From Thermaceae bacterium (GTDB taxonomy: Bacteria; Deinococcota; Deinococci; Deinococcales; Marinithermaceae), in assembly GCA_026985615.1 (NCBI GenBank), contig JALSQD010000010.1, positions 1-19,676 of the forward strand: DNA of 19,676 nt. Reading direction: 5' to 3'. Shown here one piece after another: positions 6,745-13,849 of the stretch (positions are counted from its first letter, which is position 1; every line of letters starts with the position of its first letter). The notes beneath the pieces are model-generated. The model made no database searches and had not been told where the DNA came from. It was given only the letters and a program-made list of their open reading frames with translations. The position numbers and the translations under genes are program-made.

Positions 6745-8076
6745 CTACTTGAGGGTCTCGACCGCTTTTTGCATCTCCGCGGCCGCCTGCTCGGCGGTCA
6801 GCTCGCCGTCGAGGTAGCGCCGCACGATCTTGGGGATCGTCTTCTCGCCGTAAAGCTTGCTCACCAGCTCGCCCTGGCCGGCGCGGAAACCCCAGCGGTC
6901 GGCGACCTCGAGCCCGGCCAGAATGGTGTCGATCACCTCGGGCGGGTAGATGTCGCCGAGCGGGCGCTTGCGGTCGACGCCCACCGGCAGCTTAGCCCAG
7001 CCGTTGACGAACTTCTTGGGGTCGTCGGGCGTCCCGTAGCGCACCGGGAACTTGCCCTCGGGCGCCACCGAGAGCCACTCGAGGTAGGCGTCGGAGAGCA
7101 GGAACTTGACGAACTTCTTGGCGTTTTCAGTGTCGGCGTCCACGGTGATGCCCATGTAGCTGATCTGGGCATAGCTGGCGCCGGCGGGGTTGTCGGGGCC
7201 GGCGAGCTTGGCCACGAAGCCGGTGCGGCGCGCGAGCTCGTCCGAGGTCGGGTTGCCGAAGGCGGTCACCGGAACCGAGTCGCGCAGGCCCGCCAGCTCG
7301 TCGAGGATGAAGGGCGACCAGACGATCTGGAGCGCCTTGCCCGCCAGGTAAAGCTCACGCGACTGCTTCCAGTAGAGGTTGCCCGGCGGCGAGACCTCGG
7401 CCAGCTTCTTGTAGAACTGCAAGGTGTGGATCATCGCCGGGGTGTTCAGGGTGACGTTGCCCTGCTCGTCCACCAGGCGCACGCCGTTGGCCAGCGCGAT
7501 GTGCTCGAAGACCTGCTGGAAGTAGGTCTGGCTGGGGTCGGTCGCCGCCACGAACCCGTACATCTCGGGCGGGTTGTGGAAAGCCTCGATGCCGGCCAGG
7601 ACCGAGGCGTAGGTCTTGGGCGGGGCCAGGCTCTTCTGCTTGAAGAGGTCCTTGCGGTAGACGATCAGCTGGGTCCAGCCGTCGGTGGGCACCGCGGTGT
7701 AGTTGCCCTCGTAGCTCGCCAGCTCGAGCGCCCCCTTGGCGAAGGTCTTTTCGCCCAGCTCCTTGACGACCTCGGTGGCCGCGTCGATGTCGAGGATGCC
7801 CTGGGCGGCCCAGCCCACGGTGTAGTCGAGTGGGTGGAAGATGACGTCGGGCAGCTGCCCCGCGGCGAAGGCCGCGGTAATGCGCTCGGCCAGCTGGTTT
7901 TCCTCGACGGGCACGACCTCCACCTTGATCCCGGTCTCGGTCTCGAACTCGGCGGCGATCTGCCGCTGTACCTCCATGCGCTTGGGCTGGTTTTCCGTGG
8001 TCCACCAGACCAGGCTCTGCGCCAGCCCGAGCGATCCCAGGGCCAGGATCCACAGCACCATCCAGGCTCTTCTCAT
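6745..8076 (-). CDS. Extracellular sugar-binding protein of an ABC transporter
   Basis: A 443-residue family 1 solute-binding protein (MalE-like size). The N-terminus MRRAWMVLWILALGSLGLAQ is a signal peptide, and the mature part starts near SLVWWTTENQ. Typical features follow: IAAEFETETGIKVEVV, AFAAGQLPDVIF and AVPTDGWTQLIVYRKDLF. No lipobox cysteine is seen, so it may be periplasmic or anchored by its uncleaved helix. ATG 8076 is chosen because GGAGGAGG precedes it and because it overlaps the lacI stop by 4 bp (ATGA). The longer frame upstream runs into lacI and adds charged residues before the signal peptide. The partners are the two permeases downstream; no ATPase gene is present. The ligand is inferred from the phosphorylase and kinase to be glucosylglycerate or a related solute. 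Confidence 0.88.
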   Translation of the reverse strand: MRRAWMVLWILALGSLGLAQSLVWWTTENQPKRMEVQRQIAAEFETETGIKVEVVPVEENQLAERITAAFAAGQLPDVIFHPLDYTVGWAAQGILDIDAATEVVKELGEKTFAKGALELASYEGNYTAVPTDGWTQLIVYRKDLFKQKSLAPPKTYASVLAGIEAFHNPPEMYGFVAATDPSQTYFQQVFEHIALANGVRLVDEQGNVTLNTPAMIHTLQFYKKLAEVSPPGNLYWKQSRELYLAGKALQIVWSPFILDELAGLRDSVPVTAFGNPTSDELARRTGFVAKLAGPDNPAGASYAQISYMGITVDADTENAKKFVKFLLSDAYLEWLSVAPEGKFPVRYGTPDDPKKFVNGWAKLPVGVDRKRPLGDIYPPEVIDTILAGLEVADRWGFRAGQGELVSKLYGEKTIPKIVRRYLDGELTAEQAAAEMQKAVETLK

Positions 8077-9071
8077 AAGCCACCTCCTCCAATCTTCCTT
8101 ACCGACGCGCGAGGTACGATCTCGCACGACAGCACCACGTTTTCGGGGTGCTCGCCCCGGAGTACGGCCAGCGCCGCGCGCGCGGCGGCCTGGCCCAGCT
8201 GCTGCGCCGGCTGGCGCAGCGTCGCGAGCGGCGGGTCGAGGTAGGCGCCGAACTCGAGCCCGTCGAACCCGATCACGCTCACGTCCTCGCCCACGCGCAG
8301 GCCCGCCTCGCGGAAGGCGCGGTAGGCCCCCAGGGCCATGCGGTCGCTGGCGACGAAGACGGCGGTAAACCCGCCCATGGCGGCCAGCTCCACGGCGGCG
8401 CGGTAGCCGCCGGCTTCGGTGAAGCCGCCCTCGACCACCGGACCGGGCTCGAGCCCGGCGGTGGCCAGGGCCCGCCGCCAGCCCTCGAGCCGTTCGCGGC
8501 CGGCCCGGCGGGGGCCGGCGACGTGGGCGATGCGGGTGTGGCCGTGTTCGATCAGGTGGCGCGTGGCCCGCTCGCCCGCGGCCACGTTGTCGATGGTGAT
8601 CATCGGCGCTTCCAGCGCCGCCCCCTCGCGCTCCACCAGCACGAGCTCGGGCAGCTCGCGGCGCATCTCCGCGAGCGCTTCGGAGCCGAGGCCCGAGCCG
8701 ATCAGCACCAGCGCCTCGACGTCGCGGGCGGAGAGGTCGCGCAACACTCGCGCCTCGCGCCCGGGGTCGCGCTCGGAGCTCTCGACCAGGTAGGTGTAGC
8801 CCGCCTGGGCCAGCTCGAGCCCGATGCCGCGGAGCATGCGGCCGTAGAGGGGGCCGGTGGCGTCGGGAATGACCACGCCGATGGCGCGGCTCTTGCCCGT
8901 GGCCAGCACCCGCGCCGCCGGGCTGGGGGAGAAGCCCAGCTCCTCGGCGACGCGCAGCACCCGCGCCCGCGTTTGCGGAGCGACGCGGCCGCCGTTGAGC
9001 GCGCGTGAGACCGTGGCCACCGAGACCCCGGCCGCGTCCGCCACCTCGTAGATGGTGACCCGTTTGCGCAA
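8073..9071 (-). CDS. LacI-family transcription regulator of the sugar operon
   Basis: 332 residues, the normal LacI/GalR length. The N-terminal helix-turn-helix reads TIYEVADAAGVSVATVSRAL, followed by the hinge helix SPAARVLATG. The periplasmic-binding-like effector domain starts at AIGVVIPD and includes VFVASDRMALGAYRA and DVSVIGFDG. It is the first gene of the minus-strand operon and overlaps the binding-protein start by 4 bp. The start is TTG 9071, with AAAGGGG a few bases upstream; no in-frame ATG or GTG fits the fold. The two TGTAAGCG-type palindromes in the divergent spacer are typical LacI-family sites with a central CG. It probably represses both its own operon and the glycerate kinase gene until the sugar or a metabolite binds. 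The effector identity is not visible. Confidence 0.92.
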   Translation of the reverse strand: MRKRVTIYEVADAAGVSVATVSRALNGGRVAPQTRARVLRVAEELGFSPSPAARVLATGKSRAIGVVIPDATGPLYGRMLRGIGLELAQAGYTYLVESSERDPGREARVLRDLSARDVEALVLIGSGLGSEALAEMRRELPELVLVEREGAALEAPMITIDNVAAGERATRHLIEHGHTRIAHVAGPRRAGRERLEGWRRALATAGLEPGPVVEGGFTEAGGYRAAVELAAMGGFTAVFVASDRMALGAYRAFREAGLRVGEDVSVIGFDGLEFGAYLDPPLATLRQPAQQLGQAAARAALAVLRGEHPENVVLSCEIVPRASVRKIGGGGL

Positions 9072-9092
9072 TTCTGCCCCTTTCCTCGCTCG

Positions 9093-9106
9093 TGTAAGCG
9101 CTTACA
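9093..9106. promoter_or_regulatory. LacI-family operator O1
   Basis: TGTAAGCGCTTACA is a perfect 14-bp palindrome with the central CG step usual for LacI/GalR-family operators. It lies 22 bp upstream of the lacI TTG start, where bound repressor would block the minus-strand operon. Its centre is 41 bp, about four helical turns, from that of O2. Confidence 0.85.
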
Positions 9107-9133
9107 TAGTTCGGCGTAAGAATGAATCGGTTG

Positions 9134-9147
9134 TGTAAGCGTTTACA
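9134..9147. promoter_or_regulatory. LacI-family operator O2, overlapping a possible kinase promoter
   Basis: TGTAAGCGTTTACA differs from O1 at one position, so it is a near-perfect palindrome. It overlaps TACAAT (9144-9149), a good -10 candidate for the + strand kinase gene, though I find no convincing -35 at the right distance. Repressor on this site should shut off the kinase promoter. Confidence 0.8.
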
Positions 9148-9205
9148 ATGTCCGTACCTGTAAGCTAAACGGGGAGGTGCGCCCTTGTCAAGTTCGGAGG
9201 CTGCG

Positions 9206-10453
9206 ATGCACGAAAAGCTAAAGGCGGCGTTCGCCCGCGCGCTCGAGCGTACCGACCCGCGGCGCGCCGTGCGCGAGGCGGTTCAGGCGTTCGAGCTGCC
9301 AACCGCGGTGCTGGCCGTGGGCAAGGCGGCCGGGCCGATGCTGGCGGGGCTCGAGGACGCGGGGCTGCGCCTGCCCGGCTTCGGCGTCACCCGCTACGGC
9401 CACGGGGTGCCGCTCGGGCACTACGAGCTCGTGGAGGCGGGCCACCCCGTCCCCGACGAGGCGAGCGTCCGGGCCGCGGAGGGGGCGCTCGAGTTTGCCC
9501 GCGCCCTCGGGCCCGAAGACCACCTGCTCGTGCTCGTCTCCGGCGGGGGCAGCGCGCTGTGGTGCGCCCCTTGGGGGCTCGAGCTGGAGGAACTGCAAGC
9601 GCTGAACCGCGCCCTGCTGGCCTCGGGTGCGACCATTTCCGAGATGAACGCGGTGCGCAAACACCTCTCGCGCATCAAGGGCGGACGGCTGGCCCAGGCC
9701 ACCCGGGCGCGGGTGACGGCGTTGCTAGTCTCCGACGTGCCCGGCGACGACGTCAGCACCGTCGCTTCGGGGCCCACGGCCCCCGACCCCACGACCTTCG
9801 CGGACGCCCTGGCGGTGCTCGAGCGCTACCGCATCACCGCGCCCGCCGCCCGCGTCCACCTGGAGCGGGGTGCCGCCGGCGAGCTGCTCGATACCCCCAA
9901 GCCCGGCGACCCGCTGTTTGTGCGGGTGACCAACCGCGTCCTGCTGGCGAACGCCGACTTGCTCGAGGCCGCCGCCGGTTTCTGGCGCGAAGAGGGCTGG
10001 GCGGCGTACGTTCTCTCCGATCGCTTCGAGGGCGAGGCGCGCGAGCTCGCGCGTTTCCACGCTGCACTCGTGCAGTCGTCGCGGGCGCGCGGTTTTCCCT
10101 ACCGCCCGCCGTTCATCCTCGTCAGCGGCGGCGAAGCGGCGGTCACCGTCCGCGGCGAGGGCCGGGGCGGGCGCAACCAGGCCTTCCTCGCCTGGCTGGC
10201 TTACTTTTTGGGCCCGGAGGGCGTGTGGGCGCTGGCCGCTGATTCGGACGGTATCGATGGGAACTCTGATGCTGCCGGCGCGGTCATGCGGCCCGACACC
10301 CTGGCCCGCGCCGCCGGGTTGCGCCTCGATCTGCGCGCCTACCTGGCCCGCGACGACACCCACGGCTTCTTCGCCGAGCTGGGCGACCTGGTTATCACCG
10401 GCCCCACCCATAACAACCTCAACGACCTGCGTGTCATTGTCGTGGAGCCGTAG
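9206..10453 (+). CDS. gckA: D-glycerate 2-kinase (GckA/MOFRL family)
   Basis: A 415-residue protein of the two-domain glycerate kinase family often misnamed hydroxypyruvate reductase. Visible motifs are VLVSGGGSAL, NAVRKHLSRIKGGRLA, LVSDVPGDD with VASGPTAPDP, EGRGGRNQAFL and the C-terminal MOFRL-type block AADSDGIDGNSDAAGAV. It phosphorylates D-glycerate to 2-phosphoglycerate with ATP. That would be the next step after glucosylglycerate phosphorolysis, which explains its place opposite the operon and its shared operators. I prefer ATG 9206, with GGAGG five bases upstream. A TTG at 9185 in the same frame, with GGGGAGG seven bases upstream, would add seven residues and is a real alternative. 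The near-C-terminal GPTHNNLNDLRV is a slight variant of the GPTGTNVNDLR pattern I expect. Confidence 0.9.
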   Translation: MHEKLKAAFARALERTDPRRAVREAVQAFELPTAVLAVGKAAGPMLAGLEDAGLRLPGFGVTRYGHGVPLGHYELVEAGHPVPDEASVRAAEGALEFARALGPEDHLLVLVSGGGSALWCAPWGLELEELQALNRALLASGATISEMNAVRKHLSRIKGGRLAQATRARVTALLVSDVPGDDVSTVASGPTAPDPTTFADALAVLERYRITAPAARVHLERGAAGELLDTPKPGDPLFVRVTNRVLLANADLLEAAAGFWREEGWAAYVLSDRFEGEARELARFHAALVQSSRARGFPYRPPFILVSGGEAAVTVRGEGRGGRNQAFLAWLAYFLGPEGVWALAADSDGIDGNSDAAGAVMRPDTLARAAGLRLDLRAYLARDDTHGFFAELGDLVITGPTHNNLNDLRVIVVEP

Positions 10454-10475
10454 CGGTTCGGCAGGCAGCCCCCGG

Positions 10476-10488
10476 CCCCGACGCGGGG
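10476..10488. terminator. Weak hairpin between convergent genes
   Basis: CCCCG, loop ACG, CGGGG lies 22 bp past the kinase stop in the 104-bp spacer between convergent genes. A second inverted repeat, GCCGACG 10517-10523 with CGTCGGC 10545-10551, follows. Neither has a T-run, so a terminator role is only suggested by position. Confidence 0.3.
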
Positions 10489-10557
10489 ATCATGCCGCAC
10501 GGGTGGCCGCGATCTGGCCGACGCTCGCGAAAACGATGGCGGGCCGTCGGCGCGCGC

Positions 10558-11556
10558 TCAGCTCAGCAGCCCGGCGCGCTTGAGTTCCTTTTCCACCGCC
10601 GCCAGCACCACCGGGTAAGCTTCTTCGATGGAGAGACCTTCCAATACGGCTCCGGCGGCGGGAACGTGGCCGCCGCCGCCCAGCTCCACCGCGATGTTTT
10701 GGGCGCTCACGCCGGCGCGGCTGCGGATCGATATCTTGGTGCCACCCTCGCGCTCCTTTAGAAAGACGGCTACGTAGCTTCCCTCGGCGTAACGGATCAC
10801 ACCCACGAAGTCGTCGGAGTCCTCCTCGCCGCTTCCGGCTTCTTTGGTCATCTGACGGGTGACGTGGGCGCTCACGGCCAGTCCGCCAAAGTGGAACTGC
10901 ACGGTCGAGAGCACCATTCCCATTAGCTTGAAGTACTGCGGCGGCCGCCACTGCAGCCGGTCGGTGAGGTCGGCCAGCTTGACGCCGTGGCCCACCAGCT
11001 CGGCGGCGGTCTCGAGCACCTCGGGGGTGGTGTTGCCAAAGCGAAAGTTGCCGGTATCGGTGATCAGGCCGGTGAGCACCGGCGTGGCGATCTCCCTGGT
11101 CCACTCCACCTCGAGGGCGTCGATCAGGTCCTTGACCATCTGGGCGGCGGCGGCTTTGGTGGGGTCGACGATGTGGATTTGGCCGAAGCGGCTGTTGGAA
11201 CCGTGGTGGTCGATGTTGATCACGAACCCCTCTATCGGGGCGCCCACGGCGCGGTGGCGGTCGCCGGAGTCGAGCACCACCAAAATGGCGTCGTCGGGCA
11301 GCTCTTCGATGGGTTCGTGGTACTCGTCGTCGCGGGGTAAAAAGCGCAAGAAGCGCGGCGGCTCGACGATCCACCAGACCTCCTTACCCAGCTGCCGCAG
11401 CGCTCGCGCCAGGCCCAGGGTGCTGCCGACCGCGTCGCCGTCCGGGTCTTCGTGGGCGATGATGACCACCGGGGCGTCGCTGGCACGCAGCACGTCGGCC
11501 ACCAGGCGCATCTTCTCCCAGTACTGCGGTTCGGGTTGGTTGTTGATCTGCTCCAT
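10558..11556 (-). CDS. nrnA: DHH/DHHA1 phosphoesterase, NrnA-like oligoribonuclease / pAp phosphatase
   Basis: 332 residues, standard length for NrnA. The DHH domain shows HEDPDGDAVGS (35-45), LDSGD (95-99), NIDHHGSN (114-121) and ITDTGNFRF (165-173), which are the metal-binding aspartates and histidines. The DHHA1 domain ends with ELGGGGHVPAAG (GGGGH at 293-297), which binds substrate. NrnA enzymes degrade short RNA oligomers and dephosphorylate 3'-phosphoadenosine 5'-phosphate in the cytoplasm. The start is ATG 11556 with AAAGG close upstream, 11 bp after the aroA stop, so it is probably co-transcribed with aroA. RecJ-like or c-di-AMP phosphodiesterase relatives share the fold, but the size and the absence of sensor or membrane domains favour NrnA. 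Confidence 0.88.
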   Translation of the reverse strand: MEQINNQPEPQYWEKMRLVADVLRASDAPVVIIAHEDPDGDAVGSTLGLARALRQLGKEVWWIVEPPRFLRFLPRDDEYHEPIEELPDDAILVVLDSGDRHRAVGAPIEGFVINIDHHGSNSRFGQIHIVDPTKAAAAQMVKDLIDALEVEWTREIATPVLTGLITDTGNFRFGNTTPEVLETAAELVGHGVKLADLTDRLQWRPPQYFKLMGMVLSTVQFHFGGLAVSAHVTRQMTKEAGSGEEDSDDFVGVIRYAEGSYVAVFLKEREGGTKISIRSRAGVSAQNIAVELGGGGHVPAAGAVLEGLSIEEAYPVVLAAVEKELKRAGLLS

Positions 11557-11567
11557 GACCTTTCAGC

Positions 11568-12911
11568 TTACAACGTTTCCACCCCGAAGCCCAGCCGTCT
11601 TAGGTAGTCCCAGTAAGCGGGGAAGGTCTTGGAGGTGGTGCCGGGGTTGGCGATCTCGAGCCCGGGGGCGGCGAGCGACAGCAGCGCCAGGCTCATGGCG
11701 ATGCGGTGGTCGTCGTGGGGGTCGAGCCGGGCCGGACGCGGCTGGTCGGGCCAGACGGTAAGGCCGTCGGGGTGCTCTTCGGCGCGGATGCCGAGCTTGG
11801 CCAGCTCGGCGGCCATCGCGGCGATGCGGTCGGATTCGTGGTGGCGCACGTGGGCCACCTCGGTGATCGTTACCGGGGCGTCGGCCATCACTGCCAGTGC
11901 CGCCAGAGTTGGGGTCTGGTCGCTCATCGCCTTCAGGCTTACGGTAAAGCCGCCGCGCAGTTTTTCGGGGCCGCGCACGGTGGTGCGCTGTGGGGTGGCC
12001 TTGACATGCGCCCCCATGCGCTCAAGTACGTGGACGAAGCCCAGGTCGGGTTGCAGGGTGGCCGAGCCGATGTTGGTCACCGTCACCTCGCCGCCCGAAG
12101 CAGCGGCCAGGGCGAAAAAGTAGGCGGCGCTCGAGGCGTCGGCCTCCAGTTCCAATCGCCGTCCCCGGTAGCGGCCGGGCATCACGGAGATCTCCGAAAG
12201 TTCTGCGTTACCCTCTACCTCAGCGCCGAAGGCGCGCATCATCGCCAGGGTGATTTGTACGTAGGCCGGTTGCACCATCCCGCCCGCCACCCGCACCGCC
12301 ACCGGCCCGCGGGCGTAGGGTGCGGCCAGCAGCACGCCGCTGGTGAACTGGCTGGAGACGTTTCCGGGGATCGTCACCTCGCCACCATCAAGCCCAGCGC
12401 CGTGGACGACGAGGGGGAAGCGCCCCTCCTCGCCGCCATAGTCCACGCGGCCGCCCAGGGCGCGCAGCGCATCGACCAGTGGGGCGATGGGACGCTGGCT
12501 CATCCGCTGGCTGGCGCGCACTCGAAAACGGCCAGCAGGCGCGGCGGCCAGCGCCGGCGGCAGGAAGCGACCCAGGGTACCGGCCGCGCCGATGTAGACC
12601 TCGGCCTCGCCCGCGGGCCAGCGCCCGCCGCCACCAACGATACGGGCAGTTTCGCCTGCCACATCCACCTCGAGCCCCAGTGTGCGCAGCGCCGCGAGCG
12701 CCCACCAGGCGTCGTCGCTCTTCAGAATTCCCGTAAGCTCCGACTCGCCTGCGGCCAGGCCCGCCAGCACGACGGCCCGGTTGGTCACGCTCTTGGAGCC
12801 GGGTACGGCCAGCTTGGCGCGCACCGGCCCCGGTGGCGGCGCGAGTCGCACCGCAGCGACGCCGGTGTAGGCGCTCCAGGGGCTGCGGGCTTCCAGGTCG
12901 GCCTCGCTCAT
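11568..12911 (-). CDS. aroA: EPSP synthase (3-phosphoshikimate 1-carboxyvinyltransferase)
   Basis: 447 residues, near the usual 425-450. It joins shikimate 3-phosphate and phosphoenolpyruvate to form EPSP, the sixth step of the shikimate pathway. Active-site elements are PGSKSVTNR (37-45), NVSSQFTSG, ADASSAAYFF, MKAMSDQTPTLAA, HHESDRIAAMA, DPHDDHRIAM and TSKTFPAYW. The loop that binds phosphoenolpyruvate reads GAAGTLGRFL (108-117), where the E. coli enzyme has GNAGTAMRPL. The asparagine and the proline of that loop are both replaced, which places it outside the standard class I pattern and could alter glyphosate sensitivity. An N-terminal extension of about 25 residues precedes the first strand. 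The start is ATG 12911, 6 bp after the korB stop. The pairing with a ferredoxin oxidoreductase is likely operon convenience rather than a shared pathway. Confidence 0.95.
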   Translation of the reverse strand: MSEADLEARSPWSAYTGVAAVRLAPPPGPVRAKLAVPGSKSVTNRAVVLAGLAAGESELTGILKSDDAWWALAALRTLGLEVDVAGETARIVGGGGRWPAGEAEVYIGAAGTLGRFLPPALAAAPAGRFRVRASQRMSQRPIAPLVDALRALGGRVDYGGEEGRFPLVVHGAGLDGGEVTIPGNVSSQFTSGVLLAAPYARGPVAVRVAGGMVQPAYVQITLAMMRAFGAEVEGNAELSEISVMPGRYRGRRLELEADASSAAYFFALAAASGGEVTVTNIGSATLQPDLGFVHVLERMGAHVKATPQRTTVRGPEKLRGGFTVSLKAMSDQTPTLAALAVMADAPVTITEVAHVRHHESDRIAAMAAELAKLGIRAEEHPDGLTVWPDQPRPARLDPHDDHRIAMSLALLSLAAPGLEIANPGTTSKTFPAYWDYLRRLGFGVETL

Positions 12912-12917
12912 GGGCTC

Positions 12918-13841
12918 TTATTTTGCCACGCGGTGGCCGCGCATCAAGGCGCGCGCGCGCTCGGACTCGCCGCCAGGAGGCCGGGTGGACGGCGCGGTTT
13001 TGGGGTAGCCGGGTAGGAAAGTGCCTAGGCGTTCTTCGAAGCTGGGCAGATCGGCATGCCAGAAGACGCCGGTGGGGATGCGCTCGCCCCACTCGGTCGC
13101 CTTTAGGGTAAAGCGGGCCATCCGTTCGGCGCGTTCGGCGTCACTCATCTCGCGCGGCACGCGCGGGTCGTAGCCTTCGGCATTTATGTCGTAGACGCGC
13201 GGGGCGAACCACTCGCGGGTGTGCAGGTTGTTGTAGGTGGGGCAGGGCTGCAAAATATCGATCATCGCCAGGCCCTTGTGTTCGATGCCCTGCTGCATCA
13301 GCCGCGCCAGGTTCTTCACGTCGTAGGCGTATCCGCGGGCGATGAAGGTGAAGCCCGAAGCGAAGGCCAGCATCAGCGGGTTGACCTTGCTCTGCAGGTT
13401 GGGCCGGGCCAGGCTCTTGGGTTGCGCTCCCAGCTCGAGCGTCGGCGAGGCCTGGCCCTTGGTCATCCCGTAGACCTCGTTGTTGAAGATCAGGTAGAGC
13501 AGGTCGGGGTTTCGCCGCCCCACCCCGACGAAGTGGCCGGCGCCGATGCCCATGCCGTCGCCGTCGCCGGCCATGGCGACGACCGTGAGCTCGGGGTTGG
13601 CCAGCTTGACCCCCTGGGCCACCGGCAGCGGGCGGCCGTGCAGGGTGTGGATGCCGTAGGTGGCGGCGTAGTGGACCGTCTTGGCCGAGCAGCCGATGCC
13701 GCTCACCAGCACCGCGCGGCTGGGCTCGATGCCCAGCTTGTAAAGCGCCGTCTGCAGGGCGCTGAGAATGCCGTAGTCGCCGCATCCCGGGCACCAGTCC
13801 GGCGCCAGGTCCGACTTGTAGTCCGCGAGTTTGAGCTCCAT
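12918..13841 (-). CDS. korB: 2-oxoacid:ferredoxin oxidoreductase, beta subunit (KorB-like)
   Basis: A 307-residue thiamine-diphosphate-binding subunit. WCPGCGDYG (Cys17, Cys20), GIGCS (Cys51) and LQPCPTYNN (Cys200) supply the four cysteines for the 4Fe-4S cluster. AGDGDGMGIG (91-100) with NNEVYG (120-125) is the thiamine diphosphate motif. With the alpha subunit it oxidatively decarboxylates a 2-oxoacid with coenzyme A and reduces ferredoxin. ATG 13841 with GGAGGAAG upstream is chosen; the open frame continues 127 codons further but there overlies korA in another frame. It lies 8 bp after korA and 6 bp before aroA. The two-gene form with a fused gamma-alpha subunit is typical of 2-oxoglutarate enzymes of the Mycobacterium KorAB type; other 2-oxoacids remain possible. 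Confidence 0.93.
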   Translation of the reverse strand: MELKLADYKSDLAPDWCPGCGDYGILSALQTALYKLGIEPSRAVLVSGIGCSAKTVHYAATYGIHTLHGRPLPVAQGVKLANPELTVVAMAGDGDGMGIGAGHFVGVGRRNPDLLYLIFNNEVYGMTKGQASPTLELGAQPKSLARPNLQSKVNPLMLAFASGFTFIARGYAYDVKNLARLMQQGIEHKGLAMIDILQPCPTYNNLHTREWFAPRVYDINAEGYDPRVPREMSDAERAERMARFTLKATEWGERIPTGVFWHADLPSFEERLGTFLPGYPKTAPSTRPPGGESERARALMRGHRVAK

Positions 13842-13849
13842 GCTTCCTC

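Noticed and set aside
6769..8244. Long antisense open frame (491 codons) opposite the binding-protein and lacI genes
   Set aside because: A typical GC-rich shadow frame: Leu/Gly/Val/His/Arg-rich, no domain or motif, no ribosome site, and both opposing genes are well supported.
11706..13016. Antisense open frame (436 codons) opposite aroA
   Set aside because: Shadow of a strongly conserved gene; no recognisable motif and it runs past gene boundaries without any start signal.
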